A stretch of DNA of 59,645 nucleotides from NCBI GenBank assembly GCA_934569225.1, contig CAKTKC010000019.1:1-59645 (forward strand), written 5' to 3'. The translations under genes were made by a program, and so were the position numbers. The DNA is from an uncultured Oscillospiraceae bacterium. Its GTDB lineage: Bacteria; Bacillota; Clostridia; Oscillospirales; Oscillospiraceae. This document shows positions 1 to 9,018 of the stretch, piece after piece; position 1 is the first letter of the stretch, and each line of letters begins with the position of its first letter. Under the pieces are notes generated by a model. It was not told the DNA's origin. It did no database searches and saw only the letters and a list, made by a program, of their open reading frames with translations.

Positions 1-17
1 GGGCGGTTAAGCCGCCC
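1..17 (-). terminator. possible terminator stem at window edge
   Basis: A short GC stem (GGGCGG/CCGCCC, 5-nt loop) sits about 100 bases past the end of the cobamide operon. It could be its terminator, but any T-run would lie outside the window, so this is only a suggestion. Confidence 0.25.
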
Positions 18-116
18 CCTGTAATAGATTTCTACCAGAGCCGTAATCAATTTTGCGCATAGCTCTTGACACTACCTGCCGCCGTTATGCAGTCTTCATA
101 TTTTGACTATTACCAT

Positions 117-1025
117 TTAACGGCTGGTAAAAAAAGGCTGTGGGCCACCCAGATGGGCTCCGCTTTCTGGATCAGCTCCGTGGTCGGAGGCCACCACAAT
201 CTCATGCTCAGACGCCAACAGCCGGGAGAGCACCCTATCATCGACCCGGCGCAGGAAAGTCTCCTTTTCCGCCGAATCGTGGCGATGGGCCGCTTCATCC
301 GCCCCGTTGATATGCAGCAGCACAAAGGGGTAGCGTTCCGCCGCTCGCAGGGCTGCCTCTGTCTTGGCGTCCAGATCCGTATCCACATCGCCAGTAGCCC
401 CCTTTACCGGGAAAAGCTCCATGTGCAGCAGCCGGGCAATCCCCTTTACCAACTCCTTGCCGCAGATCACGGCGCTCTTCTGGGGAAATGGCGGCAGTGC
501 TACCGGAACAGACTGTCCCCACAGAAGCATACATCGTTCTTTCGTCAGCAGTCTTTCAAAGGCATGGCGCAGTACCAAGCTTCCCTGCGGGCACAGTGCC
601 CGCTGCCCGCCGGAAGGAATCTGCGTTACAATGTTATTCACAGTATGCGCCATGTGGGGAAATACCAGCAGTGCCTGATAGCCGCCCAGCCGGTAATAGG
701 TAAATGCAGGATCCTCTACCTTTGCCGGGGCACAGCAAGGCATGGTACAGCAGCCCTCTCCATCCAGCGTGTAGCAGCTGCCCCGCAGTAGCAGGTCATC
801 GGGCCGGACGGGGATTCCGGCCCCCAGCGCCTCTACATAGCCTCGGAGATGTACCGGCAGATCCGTTACCCCCAACAGGCGCAGTACGCAGTGCAGTGTT
901 TCCGGTGGGAAGCCGCCGCAGGTATCCACATACCGCACCGAACCCATGGACGCCAGATGGCCATATCGCTCCACCTGAAAGTGGGGATCCGTCATGCCGT
1001 CAATCACGCATAATATCCTGCTCAA
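117..1025 (-). CDS. iPGM/alkaline-phosphatase-superfamily phosphatase of the cobamide operon
   Basis: A 302-residue metalloenzyme related to cofactor-independent phosphoglycerate mutase (ApgM type). Metal-binding signatures are visible: VIDGMTD at the N-terminus, HINGADEAAHRHD near residue 235 and ASDHG near 275. It is shorter than typical ApgM (about 400 residues), so a mutase role is doubtful. It is the last gene of the operon, 34 bases after cobQ. No CobC-type alpha-ribazole phosphatase is present in the window, so this may fill that step or another phosphate-removal step (inference from position). The start is TTG, chosen because AAGGGGGAGA lies just upstream and the protein then opens with the family sequence MSRILCVIDG; the frame runs open further upstream but carries no family sequence. 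Confidence 0.72.
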   Translation of the reverse strand: MSRILCVIDGMTDPHFQVERYGHLASMGSVRYVDTCGGFPPETLHCVLRLLGVTDLPVHLRGYVEALGAGIPVRPDDLLLRGSCYTLDGEGCCTMPCCAPAKVEDPAFTYYRLGGYQALLVFPHMAHTVNNIVTQIPSGGQRALCPQGSLVLRHAFERLLTKERCMLLWGQSVPVALPPFPQKSAVICGKELVKGIARLLHMELFPVKGATGDVDTDLDAKTEAALRAAERYPFVLLHINGADEAAHRHDSAEKETFLRRVDDRVLSRLLASEHEIVVASDHGADPESGAHLGGPQPFFTSR

Positions 1026-1059
1026 GTCTCTCCCCCTTTTTCCATTGGAACTTGTTTCG

Positions 1060-2523
1060 TTATACTTCCCGGCGCAGCACCCGGTAGACAAAGGACATAT
1101 CCAGTCCGCCGCGTACCACGTCCGCCAGCAGGTCGTACTGCCGTTCCTTGTAGCCGCAGGCGTCAAAGGTTGCCAGTGCGTCAAAGGACACGCCCTTTCT
1201 GGCGCACAGTGCTTTCAGGATCGTATCCGTGATGCCCGGCGCGTCAAAAATGCCGTGGACATAGCTGCCGTATACGTTTCTGCTGCCGGTGAGGGCGGGC
1301 ATCTGCTGCTGACTGCGGCCCATGTGGATCTCGTACCCCTCGTAGGCGAGTCCGTTCAGGCCGGAGAGCATTCCCGCCACACCGTGAAAGACGCCTTGCG
1401 TCTGGGTCTGCACCTTTTCACCCCGGAATTCGGTGTCCATCTCCAGCAGACCCAAGCCGTTGATCTCCGTGACACCGGCGGCCTCCACCTGCTCCGGGTC
1501 GGACACGGTGCGCCCCAGCATCTGATAGCCGCCGCAGATGCCGAAAACCAGCGTGCCGGCGTCAGCCGCCTTCAAAATGGCCGCCTCCAGACCGGACTGC
1601 CGCAGCCACCGCAGGTCGGCAATGGTGCTCTTGGTACCCGGCAGCAGGATCATGTCCGGCTGGTGCAGGTCGCTCACCTGATCCACATAGCGCAGCGACA
1701 CGTTTCCGTAATGTTCGAAGGGGCTGAAATCCGTGAAATTGGAGATGCGCGGCACACGGATTACCGCGATATCCAAGAGTTTTCGCTCTTTGGAGCGGTC
1801 AAACCGCTCGGTCAGGCTGTCTTCATCGTCGATGTCTATATGGGCGTAGGGGATGACCCCCGCCACCGGGATGCCGCACAGCTGCTCCAGCGTCTTCAGT
1901 CCCGGCTCCAGAATGGCCCGGTCGCCCCGGAATTTGTTGACCACCACGCCCTTGATGCGGCGGCGCTCGTCCTCCTCCAGCAGCGCCACCGTGCCGTAGA
2001 GCTGGGCGAACACGCCGCCCCGGTCGATGTCGCCCACCAGCAGCACCGGCGCGTCCACCAGCTTGGCAAGGCCCATATTGACGATATCATCCTGCTTGAG
2101 GTTGATCTCCGCGGGGCTGCCTGCCCCCTCGATGACGATCACGTCATACTCTGAGTTCAGACTGTTGTAGGCCTCCAGCACAGCGGGGATGTAGTCCCGC
2201 TTGCGGCGGAAGTACTCCATGGCCTGCATATTGCCCCGCACCTGTCCGTTGATGATGACCTGACTGCCCACGTCGGTGGTGGGCTTGAGCAGGATGGGAT
2301 TCATGCGGGTATCCGGCTCGATCCCGGCGGCCTCTGCCTGCACCACCTGCGCCCGGCCCATCTCGCCGCCGTCCTTGGTAATGAAGGAGTTCAGCGCCAT
2401 GTTCTGGCTCTTGAACGGCGCCACGCGGTAGCCGTCCTGCTTCAAAACGCGGCAGAGTCCCGCCGCCAGCAGGCTCTTTCCCGCATTGGACATGGTTCCC
2501 TGTATCATAATATTCATTGCCAT
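1060..2523 (-). CDS. cobQ: cobyric acid synthase (glutamine-hydrolysing)
   Basis: Amidates the side chains at positions b, d, e and g of adenosylcobyrinic acid a,c-diamide, using ATP and glutamine. The 487 residues match the family length. The N-terminal dethiobiotin-synthetase-like domain carries GTMSNAGKS at about residue 9. The C-terminal class I glutaminase-like domain carries FGICGGYQ (nucleophile Cys) near 330 and the His of GSYVHGIFD near 425. The first ATG has GGAGA upstream; a second ATG two codons later overlaps the cobD stop as ATGA, so the two genes are translationally coupled. Also called cbiP in anaerobic-pathway organisms. Confidence 0.96.
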   Translation of the reverse strand: MAMNIMIQGTMSNAGKSLLAAGLCRVLKQDGYRVAPFKSQNMALNSFITKDGGEMGRAQVVQAEAAGIEPDTRMNPILLKPTTDVGSQVIINGQVRGNMQAMEYFRRKRDYIPAVLEAYNSLNSEYDVIVIEGAGSPAEINLKQDDIVNMGLAKLVDAPVLLVGDIDRGGVFAQLYGTVALLEEDERRRIKGVVVNKFRGDRAILEPGLKTLEQLCGIPVAGVIPYAHIDIDDEDSLTERFDRSKERKLLDIAVIRVPRISNFTDFSPFEHYGNVSLRYVDQVSDLHQPDMILLPGTKSTIADLRWLRQSGLEAAILKAADAGTLVFGICGGYQMLGRTVSDPEQVEAAGVTEINGLGLLEMDTEFRGEKVQTQTQGVFHGVAGMLSGLNGLAYEGYEIHMGRSQQQMPALTGSRNVYGSYVHGIFDAPGITDTILKALCARKGVSFDALATFDACGYKERQYDLLADVVRGGLDMSFVYRVLRREV

Positions 2524-3578
2524 AGTGATTTCTCCTTGCAGAATTGCCGGATGGCCGTTATCAATGCTTCATTTTCCCCGTGAGGCCGCACCGCAATGCG
2601 ATACCACCCGTCGCCCAGCCCGTTGTAATTCCCACAGCCACGGATGGCGATACCCTGCTGCAGCAGGCCCTCCCGCAGCCCCAGCGGCCCGCGGAACAGC
2701 AGGTAATTGGCATGGGACGGGCATACCCAGAAGCCCAGCGCCGTCAGGTTATCCGTGAGCCACCGCCGCTCCCTGCGGACGAGGGACAACGTCCTTTGCA
2801 GGAAGTCCCGCTCCGCCAGCGCCGCCACGCCGGCACTCTGGGCAGGTGTGGACACGTTCCACGGCGGGGACGCGGCCGCCATTTCGTGCAGCAGCGCATT
2901 GTCAGCGCACAGGCAGTACCCGAGCCGTAAACCGGCCATGCCGTAGCTCTTGGTAAAGGCCTTCAGGAGCAGCAGCGCCGGGTGCGCTGCCAGAAGGGAC
3001 TTGGCGCTGACGCCGTCCTCCGTGAGATCGAGAAAGCACTCGTCCAGAAACAGATGCGCCCCTTGTGCCGCGCAGTATTGCAGGATCTGCTCCAGCAGCG
3101 GGAGCGGGATCAGCCGTCCGGTGGGATTGTTGGGGCTACAGAGGAATACCGCCTCCGGTTTTTTCTCCTTTAAGAAGGACAGAAACCCCTCGTCCAGATC
3201 GAAATTCTGCGCCTGATGCAGGAAATACCGCTCTACGCGGCAACCCACCTGAGCCAGCCCCGAGCTATATTCCATAAAGGTGGGGGCAAGCTCCACCGCC
3301 GTCCGGGGCCGCAGGGCGGCGCAGTATGCGTAGATCAGATCTGCCGCGCCGTTTCCGCAGAGAATATAGGACGCCGGCACCTGCTCATGGCCTGCGATAG
3401 CCTGCACCAGCCGGCGGCAGTAGGGGTCGGGGTAGCGGTGCAGCTGGGGCAGAGCCCGGCACACCGCCTCCAGTACGCCGGGAGGCGTACCCAGGGGGTT
3501 GGTGTTGGCGGAAAAATCCAGCGTGATACCGCCGCCGTATACATCGCCGCCGTGTTGATTTTCTGTTTGATACAGCAT
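2514..3578 (-). CDS. cobD: L-threonine-O-3-phosphate decarboxylase (CobD)
   Basis: PLP enzyme of the histidinol-phosphate aminotransferase fold (354 residues) that makes (R)-1-aminopropan-2-ol O-phosphate, the linker CbiB attaches to cobyric acid. Visible features: the N-terminal FSANTNPLG, the CSPNNPTG substrate/PLP loop near residue 150, LDECFLD, and the Schiff-base lysine in FTKSYGMAGLRLGY near 216. A histidinol-phosphate aminotransferase could look similar, but the setting between cbiB and cobQ settles the role. Confidence 0.93.
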   Translation of the reverse strand: MLYQTENQHGGDVYGGGITLDFSANTNPLGTPPGVLEAVCRALPQLHRYPDPYCRRLVQAIAGHEQVPASYILCGNGAADLIYAYCAALRPRTAVELAPTFMEYSSGLAQVGCRVERYFLHQAQNFDLDEGFLSFLKEKKPEAVFLCSPNNPTGRLIPLPLLEQILQYCAAQGAHLFLDECFLDLTEDGVSAKSLLAAHPALLLLKAFTKSYGMAGLRLGYCLCADNALLHEMAAASPPWNVSTPAQSAGVAALAERDFLQRTLSLVRRERRWLTDNLTALGFWVCPSHANYLLFRGPLGLREGLLQQGIAIRGCGNYNGLGDGWYRIAVRPHGENEALITAIRQFCKEKSLWQ

Positions 3579-3589
3579 CTATGTCTCCT

Positions 3590-4552
3590 TTACAGCGCAA
3601 AAAGCAGCTTGGCCGCACAGCTCAAAAGCAGGGTGAGAACCGCTGTGACGGTCATCAGGCGGCACACACGGGGGATGTCCTCGTGGGTGATCTCCCGCGA
3701 TGCGTCGCCGATATACTCCTTTTTGTGCAGCACACCGTGGTACCACGCGTCCCCGGCCAGACGCAGACCCAGAAGCCCGGCGCAGACGGATTCCGTCTGC
3801 GCCGAGTTGGGACTGGCGTGCTTCCGGCGGTCGCGGCGGAAGATCCGCCAGCCCGCTGAAATATCCAGTCCCATCAGGCCGCCCGCCGTCAGCATCAGCA
3901 GGGCGGACAGCCGCGCCGGGATATAATTCACCACATCGTCCGCCCTGGCGGGTACCAGACCGATGTTCTTATAGGGTGGCTCCACATACCCCAGCATGGA
4001 GTCCATGGTGTTCACCGCCTTGTAGAAAAAGCCCAGCGGCGCGCCGCCGATGGCCAGGAACAGCAGCGGCGCCACCACGCCGTCGGAGGTGTTCTCCGCC
4101 ACCGTTTCCACGGCGGCACGGGTCACGGCGGCATCGTCCAGCCGGTCGGTATCCCGCCCCACGATCATGGAAACAGCATGGCGGGAGGCGGCCAAATCGC
4201 CGCTCTCCAGCGCGTCATAGACCTTCATGCTCTCGTCCCGCAGGGACTTGACGGCCAAGATCTGCCAGCACATCACGCTTTCCAGCGCCAGACGCAGCCA
4301 CGGGCTGACCAGACCGCTCAGCCACAGCAGCAGAGCCGGGACGGCGGTGGATACGATGACCACCGCGCCCCACAGGATGGCGCCCGCCGCCCGCTCGCCG
4401 GACGGCGTTTTGGGGCATACGCACCGCAGCCCCCGCTCCAACACACTGATACATTTTCCAATCAGAACGACCGGATGGGGAAAGCCGTGAGGGTCGCCCA
4501 CCAGAAGGTCTATGCAAAAGCCGATAACAAGTGCCGCAAGCGACCACATCAT
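3590..4552 (-). CDS. cbiB: adenosylcobinamide-phosphate synthase (CbiB)
   Basis: Integral membrane protein of 320 residues that joins cobyric acid to aminopropanol phosphate. The family signature DLLVGDPHGFPHPVVLIG is near the N-terminus and several hydrophobic helices follow (for example near 60-85 and 295-318). It sits next to CobD, which makes its substrate. The start overlaps the end of the cbiJET fusion by 4 bases. Confidence 0.95.
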   Translation of the reverse strand: MMWSLAALVIGFCIDLLVGDPHGFPHPVVLIGKCISVLERGLRCVCPKTPSGERAAGAILWGAVVIVSTAVPALLLWLSGLVSPWLRLALESVMCWQILAVKSLRDESMKVYDALESGDLAASRHAVSMIVGRDTDRLDDAAVTRAAVETVAENTSDGVVAPLLFLAIGGAPLGFFYKAVNTMDSMLGYVEPPYKNIGLVPARADDVVNYIPARLSALLMLTAGGLMGLDISAGWRIFRRDRRKHASPNSAQTESVCAGLLGLRLAGDAWYHGVLHKKEYIGDASREITHEDIPRVCRLMTVTAVLTLLLSCAAKLLFAL

Positions 4553-6537
4553 GCCGTTTCTCCTCCGCCCTGCATTGTAAAAATATAAATGGGATTCTGT
4601 CCACTCATCAGGTGGTAGCTTCCGGCCTTTCTGTCCCGCGCTGCCTGCAGGGATACCACCTCCGTCTGTGCAAAGGGGAACGCCGTCAGGCAGGCCGTCA
4701 GCTCAGCCACGGACTCCAGGGAAACGGCCGTGGCCACGATGCGGACATGGGGATTTTTTGCCAGAAGCAGCGCCACGATCTCGTGCATATTGCCGGCACT
4801 GCCGCCGATGAATGCGTGAGTGGGGGCTGGCAGACCGCCGCAGGCCTCCGGCGCGCTGCCGCAGACCACCTGTAAGTTTTCCAATGCAAACCGATTGCGG
4901 TTTTGCCCCAGCAGCGCCGCGGCATCCTCACGCCGCTCTACGGCGCAGACAAGCCCTTGCTTTGCCTGTAAGGCCATTTCCACCGACACTGAGCCGGTAC
5001 CGGCGCCGATGTCCCAGCAGACGCTCCGCTCCGTCAGCCGCAGCTTGGAAAGGCACACCGCCCGCACCTCACTTTTGGTCATGGGAACCACGGGCATTCC
5101 CTCCGCACTGCGGAGAAAGGCGTCGTCCGGCAGACCCGGTGTGACCACCGCGTCGGGATGGGGGTTTTCGATAAGCGCCACGCTCAGAGGGGCATAGACA
5201 CCATCCGCCAACTCCGCCGCCGTGCCGCGCACGATACGCTCATCCGGGTAGCCCAGCCGCTGCCCCACATACACAGAAACGTGACCCAGATCCCCCTCTG
5301 TCAGCCTACGGCACAGGTCGTTGATGCCCCGCTCACCGCCTACCAGCACAAAGAGGCGGCTGGCTGCCCGCACCTCCGGCAGAATGTTGTGCTGCCGCCC
5401 GTGGAGACTCACCACCCGGACATCCTCATAGGAGGTTCGGAGCCGGGCGCACAGATAGGACAGCGAGCTCAAACCCGGCAGCACCGCCGTGTCGCAGCCC
5501 TCCAGCAGCGGCAGCAGCTTTTTCGTGCCGCTGAAAAAGCCGGTATCCCCGGACATGACCACCGCGAAGCGGCGGTACTCCCGGTGGGTGCGGATAAAGT
5601 CCGCAATATCCTGCGGCGCAATGGCGTCGCAGGTGTGCTGTCCCGGCCGCGCCACAGCCTCCAGCATCCGTTTTGCGCCGATGAGACAGTCCGCCGCCTC
5701 AATGGTTTCACTGACCTCACGGGTCATAGCCTCCCGGCTGCCGGGGCCGATGCCGACGATCCGCACCTGCGGCCGGACGGTGCAGCCGAACCGCTTACAC
5801 AGCACATCCAGCACCGCCGCAAAGGGAAGACCCTCCCGCTGGGGCGGGCGGCCAATGACCACCAGACCTGCGCCCGCCTTCCGGGCGGCGGACGCCTTAG
5901 CGGGAAAGCCGCCGGCTTCGCCGCCGTCCTTGGTCACCATCCATGCGGCGTTGGCAAACCGCAGTGTGGCCATATCCATCTCCTCGGAGAAAGGCCCCTG
6001 CATGGCGATGATATGGGCGGCCTTCAGACCTGCTGCACGGCATGCCTCCAGCGAAGCATCCATGGGCAGCACCCGGGCGTATGCCCGCTGGGTAAAATCG
6101 GGGACGCCGCTATACGCCGCCAGTTCCTTACTGCCGGTGGTCAGCAGGATATTGCCCCGCGTACCCTCCAGAAACGCGGCGGCCGCCGCCGCATTCTCTA
6201 CGCAGACCACATCCTTCGCCTGTTCGGAGGATTGTCGCAGCAGGCGCAGATACTCCGTCTGCGTTTCCCGACAGGCTGTGCAGATGCTCTCGGTGATAGA
6301 GGTGGCATAGGGGTGGGTAGCGTCGATGACCAGATCGAAGCGTGTCCTTTGCAGCATCCGGATGATGTCCTCCACCGGGATGCGTCCCGCCAGAATCGTA
6401 ATGTTTTCCGCCTCCGGCAGCAGCGTTTCACCGTACTCCGTGGCCACGCATACCGTAGCCAGCACCGGCTGTCCGGCCAGAAATTCCACCAGCTCCCGAC
6501 CCTCCGTGGTGCCGGCAAACACGCAGATATTACACAT
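4549..6537 (-). CDS. CbiJ-CbiE-CbiT trifunctional fusion (precorrin-6A reductase / C5- and C15-methyltransferase)
   Basis: A 662-residue fusion of three corrin-ring enzymes. Residues about 1-255 are precorrin-6A reductase (CobK/CbiJ: FAGTTEGRELVEFL at the N-terminus, IDATHPYA near 73, TTGSKEL). Residues about 258-455 are the CbiE methyltransferase (VGIGPGS, MSGDTGFFSGTK). Residues about 470-655 are CbiT (PMTKSEVRAV, then the SAM motif WDIGAGTGSVS), which methylates C15 and decarboxylates the acetate at C12. CbiE-CbiT fusion is common (CobL); addition of CbiJ at the front is less so. All three domains keep their motifs and no frameshift is seen. The start overlaps the end of cbiH by 8 bases. 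Confidence 0.93.
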   Translation of the reverse strand: MCNICVFAGTTEGRELVEFLAGQPVLATVCVATEYGETLLPEAENITILAGRIPVEDIIRMLQRTRFDLVIDATHPYATSITESICTACRETQTEYLRLLRQSSEQAKDVVCVENAAAAAAFLEGTRGNILLTTGSKELAAYSGVPDFTQRAYARVLPMDASLEACRAAGLKAAHIIAMQGPFSEEMDMATLRFANAAWMVTKDGGEAGGFPAKASAARKAGAGLVVIGRPPQREGLPFAAVLDVLCKRFGCTVRPQVRIVGIGPGSREAMTREVSETIEAADCLIGAKRMLEAVARPGQHTCDAIAPQDIADFIRTHREYRRFAVVMSGDTGFFSGTKKLLPLLEGCDTAVLPGLSSLSYLCARLRTSYEDVRVVSLHGRQHNILPEVRAASRLFVLVGGERGINDLCRRLTEGDLGHVSVYVGQRLGYPDERIVRGTAAELADGVYAPLSVALIENPHPDAVVTPGLPDDAFLRSAEGMPVVPMTKSEVRAVCLSKLRLTERSVCWDIGAGTGSVSVEMALQAKQGLVCAVERREDAAALLGQNRNRFALENLQVVCGSAPEACGGLPAPTHAFIGGSAGNMHEIVALLLAKNPHVRIVATAVSLESVAELTACLTAFPFAQTEVVSLQAARDRKAGSYHLMSGQNPIYIFTMQGGGETA

Positions 6538-7261
6538 TGCGGTATCCTCTGGGTGTGACCAGTTGACCGGCCACCGTTTTGACGGCGGCGCTGCCGATCA
6601 GCACGGTGCAGAACATATCCACCTCCGCCTCCCGCAGCTCTGCCAGCGTCAGGATGCGGCTGCTCTGCCCCTCACGGCCAATATTGCGCACGATGCCGCA
6701 CAGCCGCTCTCCCGGCAGACGGCGCAGCAGGATATCGCAGGCCCGCTTCAGGTGGTCGGGTCTGCCGTGGCTGGCGGGGTTGTACAGGGCGATGGTCAGA
6801 TCCGCCGCCGCCGCGCAGTCCAGCCGCTTTTCGATGGTTTCCCACGGCGTCAGCCGATCGCTGAGGCTGATGACCGCGAAGTCGTGGGTCAGCGGCGCAC
6901 CCAGCACCGCTGCGGCGCTGCAAGCCGCCGTCAGACCCGGCACCACCTGAATCTCAGGCTCCTGCGTCTCGCCCCGCAGCTCATAGACCAGCGCCGCCAT
7001 GCCGTAGATGCCGCTGTCACCGGAGCAGACCATGGCGACGGTCTTACCGCTGCGCGCCAGCTCCAGCGCCAGCTGGCAGCGCTCGGCCTCCCGTGTCATG
7101 GGGGTGGAGTGAAGCTCCTTGCCGGGGTAGCGATCCCGCACCAGATCCACATACACCGGGTAGCCTACGATGGCGTCACACGCCCGCAGGGCGGTATCCG
7201 CCCGAATGGTCATATCCTCATAGCTGCCCGGCCCGATACCTACTACAATTACCTTACCCAA
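6530..7261 (-). CDS. cbiH: cobalt-precorrin-3B C17-methyltransferase (CbiH)
   Basis: SAM-dependent tetrapyrrole methylase of 243 residues that methylates C17 with ring contraction. Signatures: VVGIGPGSYEDMT at the N-terminus, GYPVYVD near 35, MVCSGDSGIYGMA near 77 and PGLTAACSAAAVLG near 107, all typical of CobJ/CbiH. The start overlaps the cbiG stop by 8 bases, so translation is probably coupled. Confidence 0.95.
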   Translation of the reverse strand: MGKVIVVGIGPGSYEDMTIRADTALRACDAIVGYPVYVDLVRDRYPGKELHSTPMTREAERCQLALELARSGKTVAMVCSGDSGIYGMAALVYELRGETQEPEIQVVPGLTAACSAAAVLGAPLTHDFAVISLSDRLTPWETIEKRLDCAAAADLTIALYNPASHGRPDHLKRACDILLRRLPGERLCGIVRNIGREGQSSRILTLAELREAEVDMFCTVLIGSAAVKTVAGQLVTPRGYRNV

Positions 7262-8264
7262 AGCGCACCTCCCAATGCTCCGCCGCGACGGCGACGGTCA
7301 CGCCGTCCCGCGCTGTTTTTTGTACGATCAATTCCTCGGCACCCAGCAGCGCCGCCCGCTCGCAGACATTGTCCACGCCGGTGACGGAGCGGACAAAGTC
7401 GGAGGGGGTAAAGTCCCCCGCCACATCCCGCAGCTGCTGCGCCGTGTAAAAATGCACCGGCCAGTTGTTTTTCTCACAGGCGGCCAGCAGGCCTGCCTCG
7501 TCCTGCTTCAGGTCGATGGAACAGACGCCGCAGATGGCCGCCGTGTCCAGCCCATTTTCCGCGAACACTGTCTGCACCGCGCGCACCACCGCCTCGGCGG
7601 AGATGCCCCGCCGGCAGCCTATGCCTACCCGCAGCACACGAGGGATAAGCCGCAGGGTGCGGGCGAAGTGTGCCTTTGTACGCCAGCCAATGAAGATGCC
7701 CAGCGGGCCGCTCTCCCCGGCAAACGTACCCTCCGGCAGGGGGGCGGGCAGAGAAAACTGGCTGCAAAGGGGGATATCCTCCTCTAAGATCGCCGCCGAA
7801 ACCGCCTTGGCAAGCCCCATGTCAGAGATGACGCAGCCGTGCCGGGCAGCCCATGCGTCCACGGAAAATTTGCCGCGGACATCGGTGGCGGTGGTGACCA
7901 CCGCCGTGGCCCCCAGCTTTTCCGCCAGCTCCACCGCCAGCGCGTTGGCGCCGCCGATATGGCCGGAGAGCAGGGGGATCACAAACCGCCCCGCCTCGTC
8001 GATGCAAACCACCGCCGGGTCGGTTTTTTTGCTTTTGACATAGGGGGCGATCTCCCGCACGGCGATGCCGCAGGCCCCCACAAAGATCAGTGCGTCCATG
8101 GAGGAAAAACTCGCGCCATATACCGCCTTGTCCAGCGGCAGAAAGCCCGGCTCTTCAAAACGCGGCATGGTATAGCACATCCATGCCTCATCCGGCAGCG
8201 CCGCCAGTATCCGCCGCGCCGTGGCGCAGCCACCGCGGCTGAAAGTGAACAGGGCGGCTCTCAT
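7254..8264 (-). CDS. cbiG: cobalt-precorrin-5A hydrolase (CbiG)
   Basis: Opens the lactone of cobalt-precorrin-5A and releases acetaldehyde, a step specific to the anaerobic route. The 336 residues contain the N-terminal/middle part (FVGACGIAVREIAPYVKSK near 62 and the hallmark LLSGHIGGANALA near 95) and a C-terminal domain starting around 210 (VGIGCRRGISAEAV). Overlaps cbiF by 4 bases. Confidence 0.95.
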   Translation of the reverse strand: MRAALFTFSRGGCATARRILAALPDEAWMCYTMPRFEEPGFLPLDKAVYGASFSSMDALIFVGACGIAVREIAPYVKSKKTDPAVVCIDEAGRFVIPLLSGHIGGANALAVELAEKLGATAVVTTATDVRGKFSVDAWAARHGCVISDMGLAKAVSAAILEEDIPLCSQFSLPAPLPEGTFAGESGPLGIFIGWRTKAHFARTLRLIPRVLRVGIGCRRGISAEAVVRAVQTVFAENGLDTAAICGVCSIDLKQDEAGLLAACEKNNWPVHFYTAQQLRDVAGDFTPSDFVRSVTGVDNVCERAALLGAEELIVQKTARDGVTVAVAAEHWEVRFG

Positions 8265-9016
8265 TGCGCCCCCTTGCGGAACTCCGTTGTAAAGTTGGGG
8301 TGATACAGCAGCGAGCGCAGATAGGTGTCACCCAGACAGTTGCCCACCACGATCAGCGAGGTCTTGGTCAGACTGTTGCCTGTCACCGTCTCGTGGAGTG
8401 TCCCCACCGTGCAGCGGAAGATATGCTCCTCCGGCCAAGTGGCCTTGTAGACCACCGCCGCCGGGGTGTCAGCGGTATAGCCTCCCGCCAGCAGCTCATC
8501 TTGCAGCAGTTCGGTCAGTGAGGTACTGAGAAACAGCACCATGGTGGCCTGATGGGCCGCCAGCGAGCGGATGGACTCCCGCTCCGGCACCGGGGTGCGG
8601 CCCGGGGCGCGGGTGATGATGACGGTCTGGCTCACATCGGGCAGGGTGTACTCCGCCCGCAGCGCGGACGCTGCGCCGCAGAAGGCGCTTACGCCGGGGC
8701 AGACATCGTAGACAATGTCCCGCTTTTCCAGCTCGTCGAACTGCTCCCGCACCGCACCATAGATGCTGGAATCCCCCGTGTGCAGACGCACCGTGGTCTT
8801 TCCCTCCGCCTCCGCTTTCTCGATGAGGGCGATAACCTCCTCCAGCGTCAGCTTGGCGCTGTCGTGGATCTCGCAGCCCTCCCTGGTGTAGTCCAGCAGC
8901 GCCGGATTCACCAGTGAGCCGGCGTAGATCACCACGTCGGCCTCGCCCAGCAGTTTGGCGCCTCGGACGGTGATGAGGTCGGCAGCGCCGCTGCCCGCTC
9001 CCACAAAATGTACCAT
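8261..9016 (-). CDS. cbiF: cobalt-precorrin-4 C11-methyltransferase (CbiF)
   Basis: SAM-dependent methylase of 251 residues. FVGAGSGAADLITVRG is at the N-terminus, followed by VVIYAGSLV, RLHTGDSSIYGAVREQ near 78 and PGVSAFCGAASAL near 107, which identify CobM/CbiF. It lies 2 bases after the cbiD stop and overlaps cbiG by 4 bases. Confidence 0.96.
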   Translation of the reverse strand: MVHFVGAGSGAADLITVRGAKLLGEADVVIYAGSLVNPALLDYTREGCEIHDSAKLTLEEVIALIEKAEAEGKTTVRLHTGDSSIYGAVREQFDELEKRDIVYDVCPGVSAFCGAASALRAEYTLPDVSQTVIITRAPGRTPVPERESIRSLAAHQATMVLFLSTSLTELLQDELLAGGYTADTPAAVVYKATWPEEHIFRCTVGTLHETVTGNSLTKTSLIVVGNCLGDTYLRSLLYHPNFTTEFRKGAQ

Positions 9017-9018
9017 TG

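Noticed and set aside
994..2154. Long plus-strand frame opposite cobQ
   Set aside because: Antisense shadow of a high-GC gene; no RBS, no family match, and cobQ on the other strand is complete.
5158..6558. Plus-strand frame of 466 codons opposite the cbiJET fusion
   Set aside because: Rich in His/Gln/Arg as expected for reverse-frame translation; the minus-strand protein has all domain motifs.
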